This document shows positions 44,628 to 55,275 of a stretch of 64,000 bases of DNA, piece by piece. How positions within the stretch are numbered: the first letter of the stretch is position 1; each line of letters begins with the position of its first letter. The notes under the pieces were generated by a model, which ran no database searches, was not told the DNA's origin, and saw only the letters and a list, made by a program, of their open reading frames with translations. Source of the stretch: Impatiens glandulifera (Eukaryota > Streptophyta > Magnoliopsida > Ericales > Balsaminaceae). The stretch covers positions 7,277,714-7,341,713 of the forward strand of contig NC_061870.1 of assembly GCF_907164915.1 (NCBI RefSeq). The letters run 5' to 3'. The position numbers and the translations under genes are program-made.

Positions 44628-47224
44628 ATGGGTCGCGAATCTGTGCTCTTTACTCACATCTTTCAAGTAGATTTTGAAGAAATTTGATCCAACGGATCGA
44701 CGGAAGCTAAACGGGTGCTAAATCTTATTTCTGCTTCCGGTCTTGAACACTTTCTAAGTGGACCGTTCATTCTATATCAAGACGCGATCATGGAATTCTT
44801 CCAAACGGCCGTACACAGCGAAGGAGCTATAACCGCAACAATATGCGGAAAACCGTTTCGAATCACAATGGAGTCGGTTGCTGAAGTTCTCCGCCTACCG
44901 ACAGAGGGGAGCGACTTCTCGGTTCTTTCAGACGAGGATATATTCCAGGAGGTTTGCCGCGATGTCTCGGATACCGAGGTACCGATAGCAGTATCAGGTA
45001 AGAAAACCTCTCTCAAACCGGAATATAGGCCACTTTGCGAGATTCTCACAAAGTCGGTTCAAGGAAGAGGAGGCAACTATGATAGCCTCACACGCTCCAA
45101 GATTGAGATGATAGCCGGTTTGGTCAACGACATTAAAATCAACTGGGCAAAGGTAATCTTCTCTAACTTATGCGAGATGGTGGTTCCATCCTCCAAGCGG
45201 TCGTGGGGATACACCGTTCCACTGGGCAAGCTAATGCGCCACTTCAATGCAGAAACCGGCCCGGGCGTCTATACTCCACCCAGCAAGATCATAAAATCCC
45301 ATCACTTTCTGAAACCGGAGGACAAACCAGGAAAGACAAAGGCCTCCGACAGTAAATAATCAAACCCCCGAAGGAAACCGCAACCTAGAAAGAAGAAGGC
45401 TCCGGCAGGTGAACAGTCTGGAAGCAAAGAGGTTCCGCGACAGTCCGGGTCGGCTAATATTCAGACTGACACCCCTAATCCGGAGAACTCGGTATCAAGT
45501 TCTAGCCAGACTCTCTCCCACAACACCGAGGAGGATCGGTCTAACAAAGGGAAAGAGAAGGTGGTCGAAGAGCAATCGGCCAGAAATGATGATGTTGAAA
45601 CCAGTTCGGGAAGGCAACCAGAAGGACATGAAACCGCGAATGAAAACATTTGGCAACTGGAAGAGGATCTCGTCTCCCAAATAATGGATTAACTTTACGT
45701 CCAGGCTCACGCTTCGAGCGATGTCTATTTTCAATGGGCTCTGAATCGGCAGGAAATCCTTTACACCAACATGTTACCGGAGCATCCCACTGACCGAAGG
45801 TATGAAAAGATGATTGAATTGGAAACGTCGGTGCTCAATCTTACTAAAGCTAAGGACGTGGTGACCGCTCTTCGAAGAGGGAAGATGGTAGAACCGCATG
45901 CACGGTTGATGGAGCTTTCCGACCACATTAATCATCTTCGTGAAAAATATGTTAGTACTGGAAATGCTAATCGCTAAGGAACAGGAACTAACCGATGAGT
46001 TGGCACAGTTAGAATTGGAACCCGCTCACCAAGAAGCGTCACTCTTCTCCAGATCTCATCATGAGGATGATGGCAGTCCGAATCCGAACGAGGTCGAGGA
46101 TATCTCCCCTCCACCGGAACCCACGATCAACAACACTGAAATCGAAACGGGTACACCGCCCACTGATCGACACGCATCTCCGCAAACTGACAATGCATCG
46201 GAGCCTACTATAACAGAAGATAGGGTCAAGGACATAATCGAGGAATTTGTCAACGACGCCATCATGCCGTGGCAAAAGAAAATAAAGGAAACCGTGACAA
46301 AATCTATCCGGTTAATTGAGTCTACCGATGAAAAGATGGACTCCGCGGTTAAACGGATTACGGCCGTTGAGGAAAACTACGGTTTTACCGATCTTCTGTT
46401 CAGCGCCACGACTAAAAGAACTGCAAAGTTGGAGATCTGTCTTGCTCACACCGACCAACAGGTCGGTTTAATAGATCTCCACCTCATAACAACAGATCAA
46501 AAACTTAAAACTGTTGAAGAGGGTCTATCTCAATCCGGTGTCCAGACCGGATCCATACTTGAAAGAATGGCAACGCTTAAGGAGAAGCATGCCAAGACCG
46601 AAGCCGACCTAAAGGCGGTCTCCGAACAGCTGGCGGAGATGATAGCAGCAAAGCTGACAGCCGACGAAGAGCTTGAAAAGGCGAATGAAATCGCGGCTCA
46701 GAAGATTCAAGATGCCGAGGACAAGCGAGCACGACTTCAAAAGGAAACGGAACAAGCGGATGCAGACCTGCCCAACATGTCCAAAGAGTAGAGGATGTTG
46801 AACCGGCGCAAGAGGTTCTGCGAAATGAGGATGCGGCTCGGCTACTCGACCAACAGCTAGCATTTGAAGAGATCGACGATGCCCATATGAAATCGAAGGC
46901 GGCTGCTTTCTCATCCGGACCGGCCACTAGAAAAAGAAAGGCATCTTCCAAGAGGGCAGCGATTACAAGGCTATTGGACAACGTTCCTAACCCGGCTACT
47001 GCTCTTCCAATCAACCCAGTTTCACAAGAAGATGAAGAACTCGAGGAAGAAACCGTACCGCCGCTCAAAAGAACGCGGGGTCTCGAAGCGATTCCACTCA
47101 TAACGGTTCCTCCACCGGTCTCACCATTCACCGGGACCTCGGGCGGTCAGGGATCCTCCTCCAGAATTGGCGCCGATCCCTGCAATCCGGGAAGGGAAAA
47201 ACTTATGCCTAGGAAGAGGGGATA
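44628..47224 (+). pseudogene. Accessory gene c of element A: head domain plus long coiled-coil tail
   Basis: The ATG at 44628 gives MGRESVLFTHIFQVDFEEI, then TGA, then an open frame 44715-45359: SGLEHFLSGPFILYQDAI, VLRLPTEGSDFSVL, SLKPEYRPLCEILTKSV and IKINWAKVIFSNLCEM. After a TAA at 45357 the frame continues as a basic Pro/Lys stretch (RKPQPRKKKAPAGE) and Ser/Glu-rich low complexity. Next is YFQWALNRQEILYTNMLPE with NLTKAKDVVTALRRGKMVE, related to the WxxxxxxxEALKRxELVE block of elements B and D. From 45940, in another frame, come an acidic segment and a long coiled coil (IKETVTKSIRLIESTDEKM, RMATLKEKHAKTEADLKAV). The tail has basic patches TRKRKASSKRAA and PPLKRTRG, possible nuclear signals. 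About 860 codons in all; function unknown. Three or more interruptions. Confidence 0.75.
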
Positions 47225-47287
47225 GAAGTTTTTATTTTACTGCTTATGTTAATTTCATTAAACTCTCATATATATTAAGTATTTTTG

Positions 47288-47548
47288 GAAACCGGCCTAC
47301 ATTTTAACTCTTACATGGTTTTGAATATTTTAAATAAAATAATCAAAAAGGGAAAAATTGATAAATAAAATTTTCTTCAAAAATTTTTCTCAAATTTTTA
47401 CAAAATCTCTCGAAAATTTTTTCTAAGTCACTTTCCAAAAATCCGGCCAAATGAACTTTTAAAGAAACCGCCCTACATTTTAACTCTTACATGGTTTTGA
47501 ATATTTTATATAAAATGATCAAAAAGGGAGAAATTGATAGATAAAATC
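47288..47548 (+). repeat. Duplicated polypurine-tract region (2 x ~85 bp)
   Basis: Two copies (about 47288-47371 and 47464-47548) share CCTACATTTTAACTCTTACA, GGTTTTGAATATTTTA and ATCAAAAAGGG(A/G)(A/G)AAAT followed by TGATA(A/G)ATAAAAT. The second copy is the functional position, directly before the 3' LTR; the first includes the tract and the first bases of an LTR start. Confidence 0.8.
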
Positions 47549-48764
47549 AGACCGGTTAAATAGAACTTAACAAACAAAATTCCCGTGCAGGAACGGTTAA
47601 AGAACTAGGATCGGTCAAATAATCCAACCGGTCAAGTAATCCAACCGATCAGGAAAACAAGACCGGTTAGAAGACAAGGCAAAAGGCGTATCCAAAACCG
47701 GAAGTCATCCGGTTAACCTGAAGTTATGAAAAACCTGAAGTCATCCAGTCAACCTAAACAACCGGTAGAAATCCTAAACCGAAATGCATCCAACCGGAAA
47801 AACCGATGAAGAAGCTACTTAGAGAAAGAAGCCAAGAACATCTAACTAAGTACAATCTACAAATCGGTGCAAACAGATATTTTGAGTATCTGCAGAAGAT
47901 GATACCAAAGGAACAAACTATAACATTGCCATATCCATACAAGTCTGAGGATATTCTGCAGGCAGTAGAAGACCGTTTGAAGAGATCTTTCCATCTGGTA
48001 CATTAAGTAAAAGACAAACCCAACCGGTTTCACCTATGCACTGGAAGCCTAAACTGCTAGGTCTGAATCATTGAACCTCTGCTCAGCCAATAAGACTCAA
48101 GGAGAAGAAATGTGACCGTTGACACATTTCACCTATAAAAGAAGGAGTTGAAGAGGAGTAAACACAATTACCAGTCCTACCAGCTACAAGCTCTAAGAAT
48201 TATTAATTACAAGCTTATCTGTCTACAAGATTCAAGGTTTTAAGTGTGAATTTGAAGTAAGATTACAATTTCGGTGAAAATTGTACGAGTGTTTATCGAG
48301 CAGCAAATAAGTCTCGATCGGATTGTGTTTTTGTATTCTTTAGTCAATATCTTTCTCGCGATTTCGAGAAGAAGGGGTGACGTAGGAGTTTTATCTCTGA
48401 ACATCCATAAAAACATGTCTTGTTCTTTACTTTCTGCTGGCTTTACATTCTAACCGATCTATACTAACCGACTCATACCGCCCTAACCGATTCAACATCA
48501 CCTAAATCGATTTACTGAATCCCAAACCGACCCACTAAAACTCCAAACCGGCCTTATCCAAATCCGGCCTTATTCATCCCGTGTGCGTGTTGCTTCAATC
48601 TGAAGCAAACCATTTCCGCACTTGAACTCGGTTCAAGGTTTTGTGACAGCTTGTGTAGTATTGAAACCCAGTGTTAATCTCTAACCGGATTAAATACCAA
48701 CCTTTGAGTAAAAGGTGATAACCGGCCAGACCCCGGTTCCCCAGCCCCGACATAGATCCTAACA
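47535..48764 (+). repeat. 3' LTR of element A
   Basis: 1230 bp matching 35062-36348, with about 57 bp missing (around the 5' LTR segment near 35525-35590) and scattered substitutions. It is followed directly by the GCTTA target copy. It has its own GACCGTTG (48114-48121), 12 bp, TATAAAAG (48134-48141), and the hairpin plus GGTGACGTAGGAG block at 48353-48387. Confidence 0.93.
48353..48387 (+). promoter_or_regulatory. Leader hairpin and GGTGACGTAGGAG block, element A 3' LTR
   Basis: TTCTCG (48353-48358) pairs with CGAGAA (48365-48370) around CGATTT. The outer C-G pair of the 5' LTR copy is a possible T-G wobble here. The block is at 48375-48387. Confidence 0.6.
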
Positions 48765-49420
48765 GCTTATTTGCAAGAAAACTCATCTAATGAAGGATCT
48801 TCAGTTGATGGTACAAAGCTCATAAAGTCCATATTAACTTTGTTAGCAACGCTCTAGAAGAATGTGTCAGTAATGCAATCTAATATGACGATAATTATGA
48901 AGACCCAAAAAGAGGACAAGAAGAATTTTTGTTGATCTTGTTAAAACTCATAAAGAGTTGGAGCAAACGTTGAAGAAAAACACGTACGAGGTTCAAGTCT
49001 CCAATACGAACTTTTCAAGATTTGAAAAGAAACTCTTCAATCGACAATCTGAAATGATGAACGTTGAAAGAAAGATCAATGTTGATCTTCAACGAGTGGT
49101 TATGGAAGGAAAAAGCTTGGTTCAAAATCAGATGGTTGAAATTCAAGGCAGCATGAGAAGAACTGATGCTGGAAGATTAGAGTATGTTGATTACATTGCA
49201 AGAAAATTTCAAGCTGAAGAGAATGCTAAAGTTGCTGATGAGAAAGAGCCGAATCTCATTACTCAGGACGAGGCGGATAGAGATAGATGAGGTGACGGTG
49301 TTTCTACCGGCACAAGTTCCAAGCGAAAGCAAACTAGCGATGCTGGCGGAAGACCAAATAAAAGAGGCGGTAGTCGCAGCAGTGATCGGGTGGCCGAAGT
49401 GATGATGCCGCTCGTGGTGG
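48765..49420 (+). pseudogene. Element B accessory ORF, second part
   Basis: Directly after element A the interrupted frame resumes (LQENSSNEGSSVDGTKLI). After stops it reads, in the open piece 48958-49290, VQVSNTNFSRFEKKLFNRQ, NVERKINVDLQRVVMEGK, MVEIQGSMRRTDAGRLEY and YIARKFQAEENAKVADE, a Lys/Glu/Gln-rich coiled coil. It ends DEADRDR and then, past a TGA, a Gly/Ser/Arg-rich tail (STGTSSKRKQTSDAGGRP). RKFQAEE is shared with element D (QRFQAEE). No known domain. Confidence 0.7.
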
Positions 49421-49730
49421 CAGAAGTGACGGAACTGGTCATGACGGTCACCCTCTTCCTCCTTTTCAAAATCTGTTGACTGGTGAATGGATGAGTGTTG
49501 AAGGATTAACCTATCCAATTGATCCACGCGTAAAAAGGGAAGAACAATAATCTCCTTTCTTCTCCCCTGATAGTTTATGAACTCTGTTTCTTGAAATTCG
49601 GTTTTTGAATATTGGTTTTGAAAATGTTTGTGTAAGATGGATGAACAAGTTTTACTCTGCATTTTATATGATGGTTGTTTAAGTTGTTACTTATGCAAAG
49701 TTTTAACATCATCATCAAAAAAGGGGAAAT
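49421..49730 (+). other. Element B 3' untranslated region and polypurine tract
   Basis: Non-coding, ending with ATCATCAAAAAAGGGGAAAT directly before the 3' LTR. The tract is the Sirevirus type and nearly the same as that of element D. Confidence 0.7.
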
Positions 49731-49924
49731 TGTTGGGTCAATTTATTTTGACTAAGTGTCAAAGTAGTTTGACTATTGGAATTTTGATGATGAATGTATA
49801 TAAAACTCAATCTATGTCGTCTAATTGTTTTTGGTGCAGGTGTATCGAAAACATGTTATATTAGACTTAGTCTTAATAAAGTTCATTAGACTGATTTGGC
49901 ATTAGATGCATTGAGTTATACGTA

Positions 49925-50345
49925 GTTAGACGTGCAGTCTAACAGACGGAGTTAGACGTGCAGTCCAACAGACGGAGTTAGTCGTGCATTCCAACAGATG
50001 GAGTTAGACGTGTAGTCTAACAGACGGAGTTAGATGTGCAGTCCAAGAGACGGAGTTAGACATGCAGTCCAACAGACGGAGTTAGACGTGCAGTCCAACA
50101 GACGGAGTTAGACGTGCAGTCTAACTAATGGAAGTTAGACGTGTGGTCTAATACCTTCAGATTAGTCTGAAGGGATGTATAGAAAGACGTGCAATCTAAC
50201 TAATGGAAGTTAGACATGCGGTCTAACTCTTTCAGATTAGTCTGAAGGGATGTGGTATTAGACGTGTTGTCTAATCCCATTAGACCATGTGGTCTAATGG
50301 ATCCTGCTATTAGACAGGGGCGTCTAATTTCATTAGACGAGGTCG
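49925..50345 (+). repeat. Hairpin minisatellite in element B LTR
   Basis: At least eight 26-27 bp units of the type GTTAGACGTGCAGTCTAAC plus AGACGGA, then longer variants with CTTCAGATTAGTCTGAAGG. GTTAGAC and GTCTAAC within a unit are exact inverted repeats around GTGCA, and CTTCAGA/TCTGAAG also pair, so the array is a string of small hairpins. Confidence 0.88.
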
Positions 50346-50657
50346 TCTAAGTGAAATACGTCTAATGCTAGGCTTAAGTAGTTGCTTGAAGCTAACACCC
50401 GTCTAACCACGATCAACTAGTTGTACGCTACTCCTGCTCCACTTTCCAGTGAATATCAGTACGACAGCAAGTTGCAACCAATTGATTAATGCCATGTAAG
50501 CAAATATTCTTCCCACTACTCATTTTTGCAGGATTATCCTTGAAGAATATTTGGCGCAATACCAGATTGGTACGGCCATGATCCTAGTGCTCAAAGTCTA
50601 TTGTGTACTATGGAGGTGTTCCAATGGAAGCTCGCCACGTATCATTATGAAAGATTC

Positions 50658-50686
50658 GACCGTTGGTACCTGCTCCTTATTTAAAG
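50658..50686 (+). promoter_or_regulatory. LTR core promoter of element B
   Basis: GACCGTTG (50658-50665), 11 bp, TTATTTAAAG (50677-50686), matching the arrangement in the other Sirevirus-like LTRs. No CCAAT is seen at the expected place. Confidence 0.65.
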
Positions 50687-50954
50687 ATTCTGAAGGACAA
50701 TGGAAGAACTACCGGAACAAGAGAATTTGGTGAACACTGCTGTAATTATAAGAGTATTCAATCTAAGCATACAAACTGTCATATCGAGCGAGCTTCTCTC
50801 TTGTTTTTTACAAAGTGTTCAATCACGAGAGAGTTAGAATCAAAGTATTATTTTAGTTGAGTGATATTCTTCATATTGTAAGTTGAACAGAATCTGTTCT
50901 GTTCAACAGTGAGCTATTCGTGCAACTGTATTTGATTCGAGAGTATAGTGAATC

Positions 50955-50988
50955 CTTCCGGTGGTTGGAAGAAGGGGTGACGTAGGAG
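50955..50988 (+). promoter_or_regulatory. Leader hairpin and GGTGACGTAGGAG block, element B
   Basis: CTTCC (50955-50959) pairs with GGAAG (50967-50971). GGTGACGTAGGAG lies at 50976-50988, followed by GAACATCCATAAA. Stem bases differ from A and C but still pair. Confidence 0.6.
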
Positions 50989-51212
50989 AGTTAGCTACGA
51001 ACATCCATAAACAAACTGCTGTGTCTTTTCATTATGTCATCTTCTCATTCTTGGTTCTTAGCTTCAAACCTAAGCAAATGTTTCTACACTTGAATCGTTC
51101 AAGAATTTGTAAGGGTTTGTGCATAATAGAATGTGATTTAAATCCTTAACATGATTTCTATCAAATCGTTTTTCCTAAGCCATTATCAATCGCCAGACGC
51201 CGATCGTATCAG

Positions 51213-51990
51213 TTTCATTTATTTGTTTTTTAATAATTCCTTATTAATTTTTAAATATGAGTTATTGTTGTCCAATGCTATTAATAATAATCCATTTTTT
51301 CTTTAGATTAATGTTAAATAGTTTATATTTATGAGTTCAAACAGAAAATAATTTTTAAACTTTGTACGCAAGTAAATTTTAAGCATGTATTTTGAAAATA
51401 TGAAAATAAATTGTAAATAGATTTAACAAGGATGTAATTATTATTTTTTAAGAAATAAAATACACTTCATTAATCTATTAAATTGTAAATATCCCAACAT
51501 ATTGTTAAAGAATTATTTAAAAATATGTTTAGCTCAAAGTTTTGACATGAATAATAATAAATTATAAAAAATAATAATCAATTTAAAATATAAAAAATAT
51601 TTGTGATCAACAAAAATTAAAAAAATCAACTTAAAGCTATTCCAATAGATTAAGGTAAAATTACAAAAAAAAAAACAATATGCAAGAGCAAGAAGAATAA
51701 CACTATCTCGGGTAATAGATTTCTTTAGAAATCCTTTCTAACCATTGAAAAGTTATCATCAAATTATTGTATTGCCCCCATTCGAAAGATACTCGTTAGC
51801 CAAGTTTAATGCAATAATTGGAAAAATGGTTTTACCCATCCTACAGAAACAACATTTGTCACATTGGGCACCTCAAGTCTTTGAGTTTCAAATCTTTTTT
51901 GCTCTTCTTTTTAATTGTCATCATTTAGAATATAATTTTGCAATTATCTTCAACATTTTTATCATTATTTCAACAAATAAACAAAAACTC
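51213..51990. repeat. Direct repeat copy 1 (~780 bp)
   Basis: Matches 55276-56056 along its whole length with scattered substitutions and small gaps (for example AATTATTTAAAAATATGTTTAG and GAGCAAGAAGAATAACAC in both). Copy 1 starts at the 3' end of element B. A short open frame (about 51760-52008) is shared with copy 2, but I do not recognise it as a gene. Confidence 0.85.
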
Positions 51991-54900
51991 TTCTTCTATA
52001 TTAACTAATTACCATTGCAAATGAGAAAAGGTTCAATTACGATAGAATTTCAATAGTATTTTAAAGAATGTTGTGGCTAAGAACTGGTTAATGGGTATTT
52101 CTCTTTCTCGCGGAGGTCTACAAATTAACTATTTATTATTTATTGATGGAACCTACAATGTGGTGGATCCAAAACTAAGTTGTTACATTTGTTGGTTTGT
52201 CGAATATTCTCAAATACAAAAAATTGGAAAGTTAATAATCCTATAATAAATTTTTGATTAAAAATGTTCTTTAAACTCACAAAACCAATTCCACAATCAT
52301 ATTTATTACTGAAAATGAATTGTATTTATTGGTGCAAATGAATCGTATTTATTGGTGCAAATGGGATAAACATGGAGTGAATAAAAAAATTAATCTAATA
52401 GTTAAAAAATAAAATAATGTTTGGTATGGTCTCATGTTCAAACTTTATTGTAATTCAAAGGTATATTTTCAATTAGGTATGCTTATTACGCAAGGTATCA
52501 ATATTCGGGAATAGAATATAACCATTACATAATTTTTCGCCACCATCTAAATTTTATAATTTCTTTAGTGAAACTCCGTGTCAATCTAAAATCTTTAATT
52601 TTTTATGAAAATTTATTCAGAATATACTCCTTACGCGTGAGAAGTTTTTTTTTTAACATTTGACATTTTGTAGTTGAAAGAAATAAACATTCAATTTTTT
52701 TTTGTCGTTAGCAGCCGACTAAACAAATTTGACATCATCATACAAAATTGCCTCCAACAGTGTTATACACCTCGGATCTTGGTTTAAATTTGTTTAGTAA
52801 ACAAGCTATTAAAATTTACTCCACTAGTTTCACTATGAAAACTAATCATTGCTATATTTTTATGATAGAAAGGCTCAAACTGACCATTAAAATCATTTAA
52901 TTTTATCATTTACTTGTTTAAATGAAATAGATTAATATAACATAAGAGTCGCCTTAAATATTTTTATTTATTTATTTAAGATTTTATTACAATCTCCTAA
53001 TTTAATGATTCTACTTTAATTTAATACCTATTATCGTTATCTTATTTCCATTTAAAACGTTTTAAGTGAAACTTATACGGGTAATTTTTAATTCTAGAGA
53101 CACCAACTTTTGTGACTTAAATTATGTATTCGTATACTACATGCATTAGTTTTACATTTAACATTTTAATTGAATCAAATAAATTTTAAAATCAAAGTTA
53201 ATTGTATAATTCTTTAGAACTCAATTTAAATTTTATTCCAATTACACGGTTTTCAATTTTAGTTAGGAGTTGACTTAAATAATCAAATATTAGGAATAGT
53301 TCATTTACAAAATAAAAAGTTAAATTTAAATAATTTCATTAACAAATTATTTTATAACTTAAAATCTAACTCAGATTTTGTTAATATACATTCACACAAC
53401 TTTTAAAAAAATAATATAATAATATAGAATAGATGTATGTTGGCAATCTTATATTTCATAGGACATAAATTTTTTTTTTTAATATTTAAATTATATAAAA
53501 TTATATATATATTAATTTACATTATATAAATTATATATGTTTTAATATTAAAGATATTTTAAAATAAAGTATTTTTTTATTAGATATCCAACCTTTTAAA
53601 GATTGGAAATAATATTATATACATGACCAATTAAATTTTCATAATTTGATTGTGACACCTAAAATAATGATTTCACATTGTTTTCCCTTTTATGTTTATT
53701 TATTGTGTTTAATTATTTCATTGTTTTTATACTTGTGTTATAACTATAACGATAATTTGAATTATACTTTTTTATATTCAATACTTAAAAAAAATATATA
53801 TATCTAAACTCTATTGAAATATTGATGGAAATGAATCGAAATGTTCAATATATTAATATTTAAAGAAAACATTATGTGCCCATAAATTAATTACCCTATC
53901 TATTTTATCTTACTCTCATACAAATAATTAATAAAATCTAAATTTATATTACAACAATCATATAATTTTAATTTTGATTTATTTCTTATCCTAGATAATA
54001 GTAATATGTTAACAATATTATGAGGACAAGATATTTTGAAAATATCATTAAAATATTATTATACTTTATATGCATTATTAACATTATTATTTTCTATAAA
54101 TACATCATCTCTATCTAAATTAGAATACTCTTTTTAGGAATATAAATAGAGAAGTCATTTTAACATTCATTCTCACACTCTCAAATATTTTCTACAATTT
54201 TGATTTCATTCTTCAGTCCATCTAGTCTTTTATGGATCATCAATTTGAAAGGTAATGCAATTATTTTATATTTTCAATTTTATTTCTTAAATTGTAGATG
54301 TAGATGTGTAGAGATTGACATAATTAGTATATATTAACTAGATACTATTTTATCTATTAATCAAGTAATCCCTACAGACACATTCGAAAAGTCTCCATCT
54401 TGCCAATTATTTTTTTCAATTAATTTGTCTCCGTTCATTGACATTACTCTCTCATGTTTAAGAGACTTTATTATTTATATTATTTAAAGAGAAAAAAGAT
54501 CGACACTTAAAGACAATGTTTTTATTAGGTATTAATATGATCAAATTTCACACTTTAGACGATACAACAAAGAAATCCAAGTGTTTCGAGGTTTATGATA
54601 TTTTTGAAGTATCAATTGTAAGGTATATGTTTATGATAGTTAATATAGTTTAATTGTGAGTTAGTAAGATTTCTTTATATTTGTGTTTGATGTTGAAACA
54701 TATTTTTTCAACTTTAACAAGTTTAAAGATATGAACATCAAACTCACGTATACCTTAATCTAAGTAACTTGTGACACAACTATATAAACCATCGTAGACA
54801 TATAACTTTATATTAATACATATCATATCATAAATTTCAATAACTTGTAATTTCTCATTGTATTCATGTTTGTTTTAAGTTTGAGATTATTAGATTTTCA

Positions 54901-55275
54901 CTTCTTGATAATTACATCAATGTCTGAACTTGTATTCTATTTCTTATCTTAACTACTCTAAATTTAAATAAGACTCTTAAATATGAGTGAGTGTGTCAAT
55001 GAATGATGACATGTTTATTGAAGAACGAAATTATTGACATGGTATGGAAGGAATGAAGACATTTTTTATTGAAGAACGACATTATTAACATGGGATGGAA
55101 GGAGTACAGATTTGTCAAATAATTTGTGAATTACCGATGGACTAATTGTGGATGAGAATTTTTGGAAGCAACGTGAGGCATGATAGGTCCGATCCTAATA
55201 TTATGGTCTAGAAGAGGCTATCTTATGTTTTATATCATTTAGAATATTCCTCTCAACTTAGAAGCGAAAATATTT
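51991..55275. other. AT-rich spacer between the direct repeats
   Basis: Very AT-rich with no recognisable coding or RNA gene. It contains a 2 x ~50 bp tandem repeat near 55015-55105 (TTTATTGAAGAACGA, ATGGTATGGAAGGA) and the promoter-like stretch at 54141-54260. Confidence 0.5.
54141..54251 (+). promoter_or_regulatory. Orphan promoter plus short first exon-like sequence
   Basis: TATAAATA (54141-54148) is followed by a CT-rich leader (CATTCTCACACTCTC) and, 84 bp after the TATA, by ATGGATCATCAATTTGAAAG with a donor-like GTAATG at 54252. No convincing continuation is seen: the nearest acceptor (AATTGTAG, about 54296) leads to a stop within 15 codons. It may be a gene remnant or a non-coding transcript start. 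Confidence 0.3.

Larger units (their letters stand above)
35062..48764 (+). mobile_element. Element A, complete 13.7 kb Sirevirus-like copia with three accessory genes
   Basis: LTRs 35062-36348 and 47535-48764 share TG...CA ends (TGTTAGAT/TGATAGAT to GATCCTAACA) and are flanked by perfect GCTTA duplications (35057-35061 and 48765-48769). The interior has a primer site, gag, protease, integrase, RT and RNase H (36389-41401), followed by a further 6.1 kb holding three paralogous accessory genes with their own promoters and a duplicated polypurine region. Gag and pol carry several stops and frameshifts and the LTRs have diverged (the 3' copy lacks about 57 bp), so it is no longer active. It inserted into the accessory ORF of element B. 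Confidence 0.95.
49731..51211 (+). repeat. 3' LTR of element B
   Basis: 1481 bp from TGTTGGGTCAATTTATTTTG to GATCGTATCA. It contains a hairpin minisatellite (49925-50345), the promoter GACCGTTG (50658-50665), 11 bp, TTATTTAAAG (50677-50686), and the hairpin plus GGTGACGTAGGAG block (50955-50988). Sequence outside these elements is unlike the LTRs of A, C and D. The host flank TTTCATTTATTTG follows. Confidence 0.8.

Noticed and set aside
46577..47131. Long minus-strand open frame (184 residues, Ser/Gly/Arg-rich)
   Set aside because: It is antisense to accessory gene c and has no start context or recognised domain.
41402..47286. Retroviral-type envelope gene after pol
   Set aside because: The accessory products have no signal peptide, no transmembrane segment and no glycoprotein-like pattern; they look like soluble alpha-helical and coiled-coil proteins, so the env-like label would rest on position only.
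51745..52008. Open frame conserved between the two 780-bp repeats (also 55863-56075)
   Set aside because: Conservation follows from the DNA duplication; differences are spread over all codon positions and the ends are not conserved, so no coding selection is evident.
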